A DNA stretch of 64,000 nucleotides from Hypholoma sublateritium FD-334 SS-4 (lineage: Eukaryota; Basidiomycota; Agaricomycetes; Agaricales; Strophariaceae). The translations under genes were made by a program, and so were the position numbers. The notes beneath the pieces are model-generated. The model was given only the letters and a program-made list of their open reading frames with translations. It was not told where the DNA came from and ran no database searches. Below, piece by piece: positions 13,220 to 23,600 of this stretch. The DNA lies in contig KN817522.1 in NCBI GenBank assembly GCA_000827495.1, positions 682,001 to 746,000 of the forward strand, written 5' to 3'. Within the stretch, counting starts at the first letter, position 1; each line of letters begins with the position of its first letter.

Positions 13220-15435
13220 TCAGCCGCTCGCCCGAGGTTTTGCTAACCACGTCTGCGACGGCTTCGCATTGAACATCGGCAGCGAGATGGAGTAGCGCTT
13301 CGTGAGCCCGCGGAGCTTGCTGTACGTCGTGCTCCGCGTTGAGTTCTGGCGCTTCATCCCCGGGCCTCCGGGCACCTCGATGTGCTCGGACGACGTGGTT
13401 GATATCTGTGGCGACGACGTCGTGGACGGTGCGAGCTGCGGCTTCTGCGGCTTGACGGCGTCCGCGTTCATCCACATCGACGGTATGCTCCTCGACGGGT
13501 CCTTCGGCGGCCGCGACGGGAGTGTAGACGACTGATACATCGCCGCGAAATTTTGCGCGGGGGCCGGCGTCCGCGGGACAATTTCAATTTCTGCAGTGGG
13601 GGGATTCCGGTTCTTTGACTGGACATATAGGTCGTCCGCCGTGCGCCCTTGGTACACGCTTGCCGTGGTCGGCGCGCGTATTCCGCCAGTGAGGATACTG
13701 TCGAAGCTGACCTGCCGCCGTAGGGAGGGGTTGATGCGCGGGTCGAAGGCCAGGAGCACGGATGACGCGTTCGCGCTCGCCGAGCTGGCGGCGCCATTGA
13801 ATGCAGCGAACTGCAGCGGCAGCTCCGGCACGGGGGGCTTCTCGTCGTCTTGTACCTTCCCATGGCCTCGGCCTTGCTTGCGGAGGTTGCTAGTGTTGAG
13901 TCGCAAGCTGCTTTGCGACGCGCGCTGGCTGCGCTTTTTCGCGGCATGGACCTGGTTTGTGTGCGTGGTGGATTCGACTGTCCAGCTGCTCTTCCGGCTG
14001 CGGCTGCTCTTCGCGCTCCGGGTGCTCCGGATGCTCACTGTGTCAGGGACGTCGGCGGCCTCTGTTTCCTTTGCCTTCAGGTGGATGTGCGGGGGAAATG
14101 CGAAGTGGGGAGATGATGGTGATAATGGGGAGGTCGGCGAAAAGGATGCGCGCGAACTGGTGGAAGTAGTGACAGCTAGCAGGGTGGGTGTCATGGGCAT
14201 TGGAATCGACGAGCGCCGATTGGGTGATGTAGTTTTTGGCACTGGGACAATCTCGGCTGTCTCGATGACGGCCTCGGTGGTATCTGCCTCGATAGCAGCT
14301 TCGTAGTCATCCAGCTCGCCGGCCATCTTTTCGGCCTCCTTCCATGCATCTTGGAGTTCGGCTTCAAGCTGTTTTATCCGGTCTTTTTTCTCCTTCAGTT
14401 CAGAGGTACGTCGCGCGTAGCTTGTGTTCAGCTAAGCCATGCACATTAGATGCATCTAGCAATATCAATAGTAGAAACCGTACCTTGCGTAACGCAATAG
14501 CCAACGCACTTCCCCAGTGCAGGTCGATTAATTTATTGATTTGCGCCACTTGGTCGTTGATATTTATAACTTCCTCCAGATGTTGTTCACACTCCGTTAT
14601 GGTCTCGGCCAGCTGCGAGGTTAACTTGTGTAATGCGCTCACGCCATCGTCCCCGTCTTTTTGTTGAGCGAGATTGGCAGAGTTGAGGGCATGAAATAGC
14701 ATGGTTCTTCGATGCACAAGGAACCGGTATCGCGATTGTGTTTTGGCTTTCAAATCGTCCAGCCTGGTTAATTCAGCCGGCAGAATAGTGTCCAGATTGT
14801 CCACCGTGAGAAGCCGTATAAACGACTCTCGTGCGGAGGCTCTTATTGCGCGGGAGACAAGCTGTTGCAGCTCTTCAGAATCAACAGTCCCTAAGTAATT
14901 TGATTTCAGTGCCATACCATGAAGTCGTAAGAGTGAAAAGTGTAGACATACATAGCGCAGCCTCCATGGGCAAACCCTTCCATGTGATGGGTGTGGTCTC
15001 AAATTTGATTGCTGGAGGGGGCACCAATCTTGGAGGGGGTACGACTGCAACGACCTTCGCCTGAGGGGTCTGGGAAAGCTCCTCTATTGAGACGTAATCG
15101 TCGGATATATATGCAGGAGTTGTTTCTGGTTCTGGCGACGGTGGTTCTTCCTCTAATACAGTAAGAGACCTGTGCGACGAATGAATCGAAGGTTCAAGTG
15201 AGTGGGGCGATGACGGCGCAGACATCCGTATAGGACTCATTGGAACGTCCATTTCCCCGAATTCGGGCAGATCCAAGCCAGTTGGAGAGGGAGATGTGAT
15301 TGAGAAGCCATTGTCGAGAATATGAGAAGCCCGCAAGCTCGTCTGGCGCGTCCGCGGGCCCATTGGGGCTATATGGGGGCGATTCAAGAAGGTGCTTGTG
15401 CGCACCGAGGCGCGAGAGCTGACAGAATCCGACAT
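13220..15435 (-). CDS. Uds1-domain (up-regulated during septation) coiled-coil protein
   Basis: Function unknown. The central part resembles the fungal Uds1 domain, named after an S. pombe septation-induced gene. Seen: a Ser/Pro-rich disordered N-terminus (about 150 residues); the conserved block WKGLPMEAALWTVDSEELQ, created by splicing intron 14951..14891; then VSRAIRASARESFIRLL and LDDLKAKTQSRYRFLVHRR; a predicted helical stretch with a second intron at 14483..14432, leading into a Lys/Glu-rich coiled coil (RTSELKEKKDRIKQLEAELQ); and a long low-complexity Ser/Thr/Pro C-terminal tail ending TWLAKPRASG. About 700 residues. The domain assignment is from memory of the family pattern; a scaffold role in septation or cell polarity is inference. 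Confidence 0.7.
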
Positions 15436-17840
15436 GGTCTGCTGCAGTAATGCGGTTTCGATGGAGAAAAGCAGGCCAAGACGGCGATATGGCGAAGGCC
15501 GGGGACGGGAGAAGTGATGGTACAGAAAGTGTCGAAGGAGCGTGAATCGGTGATGTGGTCAGGATGTAAATGTGTCGCGAGCGACAGCTATAGACATGGA
15601 TAGATTAAGAGGATGTGGTGTTGATGAGAACGTCCGTTCGTCCCCACTGTATCGTCGTGGGAAATCAACACACAGCACCGCTCAGGCCGCCGCACCGCCC
15701 ACCGCCCACTTCCGACGTCCGAGCCTCCTCACTCGTTCTGTGACATTTGATGCAAAGCGATACAGTACACACAGAAACTAATGCACCAATCCGAGAAATT
15801 TGCACAGATTGCACCGAGGTACCCTGTTTCACGAACTTGGCTTATCCGGCATCCCTTCCCCGTTTATGAGTTCAGTACTTGGTATGATCGGATGATACAC
15901 CAACGACGTTTTGAGCACTAAGGTACGCTGAGGTACGTCGCATGCATGCTTTATTGCCCCTAATTTACCCCTAATTTACCCCTAAGTAGTGGTGGGCCTG
16001 TCGGTCCCAGTCAGCGCCACGACTATGCAAAAGAACCAACATCATCATGGCTGGGTGATATTCTGATGTGCTTGGAAGCCCTCTGGTCACCTCTGGTTGA
16101 TCACTAGAAAACAAACTTGAAAACACTACGTCATTGCCAAGTCAAATATTAATTACTGACTGCCATGATCGGCATTTATTTCCTGATTTAGTATCTGGGG
16201 ATCTGGATCCGCCCCGCAGCGCGCTAATTGTATTCAATTAGGCTTTCCGGGCGCTTCCTTAGAAATACCATCGAAGATCCCGGTGTTTTGTTGCTGTGTA
16301 AAATGCGTTGACAGTTCATCACAAAAGTCAGGAGACTCTTTCTTGAGGAGCCTAAGCAAATGAATAGGACACGCGAGGTAGAGAACTGGTACGATTTTTG
16401 AGCGTGCTGTTCATCGACGGTCTCAATATGGTAGCTTCTCATTAGCTCGGAAGAGAATTGGAAGAGAAGACATGATTGGCCCATGGGTGCATGTGAGGAG
16501 GAGCTATTATTAGTAGAAAAAGCTACGGACGATAACAGACTCACGTCGTCAAGTCTCCAAGAGTTTTATAGCTTCATCTGCTCAGAAGGCGCCCGATCCC
16601 GACTATACGTTTAATATGGAAATTGCTGCTGCGTATCAAATTTATATTTATAAACTTGTGTCCAAGTAACACCCTAGTAATAATAGAGTAGAATTTAAAT
16701 AACGACCGTATATAGCGGCCAGTCTTTAGCTAGTATCATCATATACTATTTTACTGAGCATATGTCGTGTACTTCGAATGCTCTGACGCACAGTTCTTCG
16801 CCAAAAGCACAGCTCGACACACGATGCCGAGATTTATCAGCATCTCCTGAGTCCGAGGATACCATCAGATTAAGCGCCTACCAAGCGCCAACTACTAGGT
16901 AGTCCAGATTATCCACATCTCTCTCTTGGACCGCCGCTTATCATTGAATGTGTACATCAGGACGTGTCCTAGACCTTCCCGCTGTCATGGTAGTAGTAGA
17001 TTGTTTGGCATACGTCCTGAAGTTGGTGCATCGCCTGATGATCAAGTACTTGTATAGTGACGTTGAATGGTGGTTGCAGTGATAATATACAGTGTCAAAG
17101 GATTTACAAAATTTGGGCTCCATAGAGACCCTACGCTGTTGCCTCAATCCCAAAAATTCAGCCCTTTGGCTTATAAGATGGATGGTTTTTCGACTGTCGT
17201 TCTTGAGTTAGCTCCCCCTCAGCTGTTCTTTGGCATCGTAAGTCTAGCAAGTCCATATCAAGTACTAGTAGCATTTATGAACAATGAAACGGTAAAAGCA
17301 ATCAGGAGAATGCTCCTGTTGGTAGCCTGAACGTCGATGTAATTAATACATGCGTAATAAATTAAAAATCAAGTAGGTACTCATTTATGGCGGATAGCGT
17401 TTCTTGGCACCGTGCACCCCAACTTACACCCTTTCCGCAGGAAATATCGGGGTTGGGCATATGTGGGTTGGCCACCAGAGAGATTTATAGAAACTGACTG
17501 GTCGGACATTCTCATTCTAGGATTGTCGATCTGGCCCACAAAACTGTAGCTTAAGTATACAAGCTCGGCGCAGATGATTTGAATTCCACCAGTGACCTCC
17601 TCGTGAGGCCGTGGCTAAAAGCCTTGTAAAGTTTGCAAGAAAATGTGCATAGGGATGATAGGAAGAACATGGAATATATCGACGGCCGTGAATACGGCGG
17701 AGGACATTAGTTTTACCAATTTTGGCCAAGCCCTTCCTCAACTTTAGTATGTAAGGAAGAAAGATCGCCATATATGGCAGTCAGGCACCGCTCAACGAAA
17801 GTGGAGAAATATCGCAATTCGCACGCCCTGCGGCACTGCA
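15436..17840. other. 2.4 kb gene-poor stretch
   Basis: Lies between divergent start codons (Uds1 gene and CRD1). No gene recognised; the short open frames have no motifs. It contains a small tandem repeat at 15957-15985 and AT-rich sequence at 16630-16760. It could hold decayed mobile-element sequence, but no terminal repeats or transposase motifs were seen. Confidence 0.4.
15957..15985 (+). repeat. Short tandem repeat, 11-nt unit CCCCTAATTTA, about 2.6 copies
   Basis: Two perfect copies of CCCCTAATTTA followed by a partial third (CCCCTAA). Read directly from the sequence. No function assigned. Confidence 0.85.
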
Positions 17841-18960
17841 ATGCTCAAAACAACTTCCATTCGTTCCGTCCGAGCTTTCGAGCTTTCCCGTCTCTCATGT
17901 GCCTTACGCGCTCCAGGCCATCGTTTCAATACAATACAATGCGTACCCTTCCATAATCGCCCTCCAAGCGCAGGCGCAGCCACCCGCCTTTTCTCTGCAA
18001 ATTTGCCGCGATGGCATCCTCCTCGATCTGCAGAACCGGCACCGAAACCAGTGTTGAGGGAGAACGTATGCACCATCCCGAATCTGCTTACCATGTCCAG
18101 AATCATAGCGTGTCCCGTGCTGGGATGGTCTATTCTGAATGGAGACTACCACTTGGCGACTGGTTTGCTGGTGTATGCGGGGTTAACAGACCTGGTAGGC
18201 CTCTTTGCTATTCATCATCGTATAGAAGCTGAAGTTGATATGGTGCAGGCCGACGGATGGATAGCGCGCCGGTATAACATGTCCACAGTCCTTGGAACCA
18301 TTCTGGACCCCACCGCAGACAAAGCCTTGATGACGACGTTGACCGTTACGCTCGCAATGCAAGACCTTCTCCCCAGTATAACCCTCCTTCACCTTACTCT
18401 CGGGCTCGTTGACTCACGAGACATGCTATCCAGCTCCCCTTGCTGTTATTATTCTCGGCCGCGACGCGTTACTCGTCCTATCGGCATTCTACTTCCGGTA
18501 CATAACGCTGCCGCTTCCAGTACGTCATCACCGGCACCAGTTACGCAGGTCGAACTTCATTGCTATCTTGTAGAAAACTTTTGCGCGCTACTGGGATGTC
18601 TCTCTGCCTTCTGCAGAAGTGAGGCCCACCACCATTAGCAAAGTCAGTCACCCTGCTCTAAAATCTCCCTTGGACTCACCCCTCCAATTTGCAAGGTGAA
18701 CACTGCGCTGCAACTTCTCCTCATGGGCACCACGACTGTCACCCCCATCCTTCCGATCGACATCGGATTACCCCTTCAAGGCCTCCAGTATGTACTCCGA
18801 TCACATTTTTATCTACAGATGCATCTAATATGACCTGTACGAACCTAGATGGATTGTGGCGACAACTACGATCTGGAGCGGCACGTCTTACCTTTTCAGT
18901 AAGGATGCAATCCGCGTCATCAAGTCAACCACAAGTGGCAACTCTAAGCGGCTACCATAA
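17841..18960 (+). CDS. CRD1: Cardiolipin synthase (CDP-alcohol phosphatidyltransferase)
   Basis: Joins CDP-diacylglycerol and phosphatidylglycerol to make cardiolipin in the mitochondrial inner membrane. Seen: an Arg/Ser-rich N-terminus (MLKTTSIRSVRAFELSRLSC) fitting a mitochondrial targeting sequence; NVCTIPNLLTMSRI, the family entry motif; and, after removal of intron 18195..18248, the full CDP-alcohol signature D-x2-DG-x2-AR-x8-G-x3-D-x3-D (DLADGWIARRYN...GTILDPTAD). Hydrophobic segments follow (LAVIILGRDALLVLSAFYF), then a late block SAEVRPTTISKVNTALQ. Further introns at about 18379-18430, 18501-18558 and later keep the frame. The stop is TAA at 18958..18960. About 290 residues. The family also includes phosphatidylglycerophosphate synthases, but GRDALL and the SKVNTALQ region fit cardiolipin synthase. 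Confidence 0.9.
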
Positions 18961-19504
18961 CCTGGGATCTCAGAAAATACAATCATACATTATACATCTG
19001 GGGTCCTGTGTGCAATCATTGGTTTACTGAAAGGCCGTCGAAGGGACGGCAGCGTTAATTAGCAAGGAAAATCCGCGAATTCTGAGAGTACAAAGCCTGG
19101 AGGCTCATCAACAGTATAACTCATAGAGGAACCCACTGCCACTGTCCCTGTGTTTGACACAAGGCTGAGGAGATGAGTAAATCAAATAGTTGGCTTGTAG
19201 AAAATTGAAAGAATTAGCGTAGCAAGGTTTGTTGGGTGCTGGCCCGGACCCTGGGGAAAGGGATGATTACACCTCAGTCGCCAGTTGAAAGTTTGCAGCA
19301 ACATCCATTATTGTTTAGAATGAGTTGAGAATGAGTAATGAATACCTATGACGACTTGACGAGTCACGACGATCGCTAATCACGTGGCAAAGTCGAAGGC
19401 CACTAGTAGCCAAACTTCAACAAATAACGCTCCACGACTCTCACTCTCTCGTTATTATTAAACCCCAAATTGCAATCAGTGAGTATATTCATCTGGTTAC
19501 ATTG
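18961..19504. other. Intergenic, 544 bp
   Basis: No gene seen. Presumed CRD1 3' UTR and promoter of the next gene; a CTCTCACTCTCTC pyrimidine tract lies near 19438. Confidence 0.45.
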
Positions 19505-20341
19505 ATGTATCTCATTGCGGTCAGAATACTCTCTACAATGGCGAATATAATCCGTTCTGCGAAGTCGGGCAGTGATTGGACGTCGAATGACTTAATCGCC
19601 TATAACATCGCAATCCGCCGCCAATCCTCGGAGACCTTCTTCGGATATAAGCCCAACACAATACCTGATGCAATCGATCCAGCTTTCCTGACCGCCACTA
19701 TCCCTCCTCAGGACAACCTGTCCGATGGCACCTACCGACTCCTTCAATACCTAGATCTTGCCACCCACGCAAGCTCCGGTCAGGAGTCAGCAATCGATGA
19801 TTTTGCCAAAGAGCTGCTTCGCTTGCTTGGGTTTGAAGAACGAGGAACGCTCCTGCGATCACGCTATGCTATTCCTTTCATGATATGTGGCGATGATAGG
19901 CGTTCAGCACAGACTGACCTATGCTTGGTTCAAGGCACAACGACGATTCTCCTTGTTATCCAAGAAGACAAAACGGTCATCAGTGCCAAGAATCCAGAAG
20001 CGCAGGTCATCGCTGAAGCCGTCGCTGCTTTCCAATACAACAACGCAGCTCGCGATCGCAATGGCTTAGATCCGCTTCATTCCATGACAATTCCTGCCAT
20101 CACTATGATTGGCACTCGTCCCGTTTTCTACAAGATACCCGTCACTCAGGAGCTGAGCGATGCTATTACAACGGCTCAGTACCCTGTCTCCAAAACAGAA
20201 GTGGTCAAGTGCGTAGTTGCGCCGACATCCCGTCGTCTGAGCGAAGGAATGGAAGTTCCTGAGTTTAGGCGGGAGGTTTTGCAACATTATGAGGCTTTCA
20301 GAAGAATGTCGAAGGAATGCTGGGAACATTTCATCATCTAA
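19505..20341 (+). CDS. Orphan mushroom-type protein with PD-(D/E)XK nuclease-like core
   Basis: Single-exon gene, unlike its intron-rich neighbours. Either the ATG at 19505 or the in-frame ATG at 19538 (MANIIRSAKSG, 267 residues) may start it; the second looks more natural. Seen: DGTYRLLQYLDLAT; a helix SAIDDFAKELLRLLGF; a basic block with RYAIPFMICGD; then TDLCLVQG (Asp at residue 127 from the second ATG) followed by the hydrophobic strand ILLVIQEDK (Gln142/Glu143/Lys145); a helix rich in Ala (AEAVAAFQYNN); and the end motif RRLSEGM...YEAFRRM. The spacing Asp...(Q/E)xK with a following helix is the core pattern of PD-(D/E)XK nucleases. Similar proteins are, to my knowledge, multi-copy in Agaricomycetes. 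Nuclease activity is inference. Confidence 0.7.
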   Translation: MYLIAVRILSTMANIIRSAKSGSDWTSNDLIAYNIAIRRQSSETFFGYKPNTIPDAIDPAFLTATIPPQDNLSDGTYRLLQYLDLATHASSGQESAIDDFAKELLRLLGFEERGTLLRSRYAIPFMICGDDRRSAQTDLCLVQGTTTILLVIQEDKTVISAKNPEAQVIAEAVAAFQYNNAARDRNGLDPLHSMTIPAITMIGTRPVFYKIPVTQELSDAITTAQYPVSKTEVVKCVVAPTSRRLSEGMEVPEFRREVLQHYEAFRRMSKECWEHFII

Positions 20342-20643
20342 TACCGCTGTGTTCAGTTTCATGCCCTCTCTTTCGAAGTTTCCCACCGTAACGAGCTTTC
20401 ATAGGGCTGGTCCAAGTTGTCTTTTTTCCGGTCGCAAGTTACCGCAGTGAAGAGGTGGGTCTAAACCACTCAAGCGATGGCGCCGAGCGCTGAGTATGTA
20501 CCCGAATGGCAGAAATAGTGATTATAACATACAGGTAAAGCGATCTAATTCGAATAATACACATAACACATGCCCCAAGAGGGATTAAACAACAGGCCCA
20601 AAACAACGAATCAAAGCAAGAAGGTCGTAAAAATAAATGTCGA
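20342..20643. other. Convergent 3' intergenic region
   Basis: 302 bp between two convergent stop codons. No feature recognised. Confidence 0.5.
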
Positions 20644-23600
20644 TTACACGGCTACAGCTGCCCGTTTCCGGCGAACTTCTTCCAGCGCTGCTGCAATTGC
20701 TTTCTTCGATTCACTTTCCCTTTGCCACAGCTCACTCGACCGCCTAATGATGAATGTATTTGGTCAAATGGTTGTCACGCGGCGAAACGCCACACTTACT
20801 TGGCTCGAGCGAGGAAGACACTCATCAAGGCAACACTCTTTAGCTTGCAGATCCTCCGGCGCGAGGGCGGCTGCGCGACAGGGAATCCTATCCGCGCTAT
20901 TGATGCAAATATCGTTCGCTCGCTGTTGTACGAGGCCGTTGTTAGGCGTTATTCCGTAGCATCCCGCCAGAGACGCACCTCTTTTCAAACTGCTTTAGGA
21001 GAGTAAGCAGATATTGCTTTTGCGAGGTCAAGTTTTCTCTGAACACGGATTCACGGCTGAATTTAGCCTTGAGGTACCGGATCTGCACCATCAGTCCTTT
21101 GCACTCCTTGTTGTGCTGCAACTTCAGCTTTCCGACCTTGTCCGCATCGCTGCAATATTTAGTCAGATGACGAAAGCCCGAATGCAATTGGTGGTACGTA
21201 CGCATTGCAGACATGACTGCGCAGCTGCTCAAGCGCATGCATGGTCTTGTCTTTCTGTGCCTCAAGCTGCTCGGTTAACAGTCGAATCTGGGTCTGCGCC
21301 TGCTTCTTCGCCCGCCCCACTCGGGCGAGCTCATCTTTGTTGTCTACTTCCAGCGCCTCCTTCTCTCGCCGCAGGAGCGTCAAATCGTGCCCGAATGTCT
21401 CTGCGTCCCGTCGCACGCGCCGTAGATCGGCTTCTAGTGCCGCAACTGTGCGCGCGACGTCGGTCTTCTCCGCAGAGACCTTCCGCTTCTCCTTCTCCGC
21501 GCGCTGCAAGTCCGTGTCCCGCTCATCCAGCGCCCGACGGAGGTCATCGATCTCGAGGCGGAGGAGATCCAGTTCGCCTCGGCGGTTGTCATGAGAATTG
21601 ACATGGGAGACATATTCGCTTCGTAGCTTGTTTGCGGTCTGCAAAAAAAAAAACCGTAAGAACGAGGCTGAAAAAAATTGGGGTCAAGGACGCACGTCGG
21701 ACGCCTCCGAATAACGCTGTTGAAGCTCTTTGTACTGCGTAGCAAGCAGTGTTCGCTCTTCCCTCAGGCTCTCGATCGTTTCCATGTTTTCAGCTGCACG
21801 ACTTTCCCAAAGGCGGACTTTCTGCTCGATGTTGGCATTTTCTGGAATGAGAATCATGAGTGGAGAACTTTATGGAGCAGTCAAGGTGCCTACCGCGCAG
21901 TTCCCTTTCGATCTCGCTATTTTCCTTCTTGTAGCGCTGGAGTTGTTGTTTCACCTCATCCATATCCTACAAAAAGTTATGGCAAAGATAAATGAAAACA
22001 ACACGGCCTTCTTACCGATTCTGTTCTCTGCAGGTCGGTGAGAATCTGTTTCTTTTCGCGCTGCATGCGATCTTGCTCTGTCATCATCGTACGCAGCCGT
22101 GAGCGCTCCGAGCTGAGCTCTGTCTCCAGAACCGAAATGGTCTGCTTCGCCTTCTCGAGTTCCTGTTGTACTATCATTAGCACAGCGACCACAACGAACG
22201 CAAAGCCAACATACACCCATCGCATTGGCTTTGATTCTCTCTCCTGCCCTGTTGTTCTCCGCAAACTTCCTCGCCTCTTCCTTGGTAGTTTTCACTTGGG
22301 CGTTCAAGCGGTTGGCGGCGCTCTCCAGGACGGCCTTTTCCCCCAACAGCTGCTTCTTCTCGGTCTCCCATTGTTGCTTCAGCTCTTCGAGGTGGTGGTT
22401 AACCGACTGTAAGTTGGCCTTGAGAGCTTCACTGGTTCTTGTCGGAGGGGTAGGGGGCTCGCTTGGTAGCAGGTCTCTTGAGAAGTCGGCGGAGCTAATG
22501 TTAATTGAATCAGTAAGTATGCCGACGTTCACTGCATGATAAGGTCTACTTCTCGTCAGCCGACGCCAGGGATCGAAGGTCGATCTTGATATTGCATTTC
22601 TGGCACCGCACCCGATTTAGTCGCTGAAGACGACGTTCTTCCTTTCGAGAAAGTCGGGAAATATCGTCTTCAAGGGATATAATCTTCGCCCGCGCATCTT
22701 CCAGCTTTTTTGTCAGGCCGACGACGCCCAGACCAGCATCTTCGAGTTTGTCGAGCTTGTCGTCGATGCTCTCGTTGGCACGGTCAAGTTCTCGTTGCAA
22801 ACGATTGATCTCAGATATCAACGGTGTCACGGAAGCCTCATTAGCGGGTGTTTTCAGCCATGAGATCTGTACACGTGTCAGTGCGAACAACAAAGGTATA
22901 GCGGATGAAAACGAACATCCTTCAAGGGCCCTCCAGGCGTCCGCGGTGCCCGAATAGACATGTTCAGAACTTGCCGATGGATAGGCGATATGCCAGGAGT
23001 GTGGAAGACCTTGCTTGGCGTACCCATCTCGTTGAACGTCGTTCGTAACGCCCTGTTTCGCTCGAGCAGTTCCTCTTTCTCCCTTTCGAGCATTTCGATC
23101 TTGGTGTCTTTGGCCTTCTCCATAGCTCTGCGAGCGGGCGATTGATTGAGGAGCGTAGTCAGCTTAGCCACCTCCCTATTGGCATCGTCGAGTTCCTCCT
23201 CCAGGGCGCGGTACTCAGCGTCGGTAGGGCCAGCTTCTAGCGCGGCACGAGACACGTCGCGCGACGAGAGATTTGCCTCGCGCTGTTTTTCGCGTTCCAA
23301 TGACGTGATCTTGGCACGCAAGCTTGCTAAGATTTCTTCATCATGCATCATCTTCTGCTCTGACTCTTCTAGCGCCTCCTCCATTTGCCGCACCGTTTCG
23401 CGCGCATTCAACGCTTCACTTTGGAGCGACTTCAGTTCCTGTTCTGTCTGGCGCGAGGCCACGGTCATGGTCTTAACGGTCTCTTGTGCGGAGGCATATT
23501 CTTGCTCGAGCTTCTCGATGCGTTCTACTGCCTCCCCGGCGCCATCTTCGAGCTCATCAACGTACTCCTTGGCTGTGCGCAGCTCCTCGTCAACTTGCTT

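Noticed and set aside
13596..14306. Plus-strand open frame opposite the Uds1-domain gene
   Set aside because: Antisense of the coding exon with no recognisable domain; the minus strand has continuous sense and conserved motifs.
15957..15985. CCCCTAA-containing repeat as a possible internal telomere tract
   Set aside because: The unit is 11 nt (CCCCTAATTTA), not the CCCTAA hexamer of fungal telomeres, and occurs under three times.
16224..16544. Minus-strand open frame of 106 codons
   Set aside because: No start context, domain or conserved motif; lies in an AT-rich gene-poor stretch.
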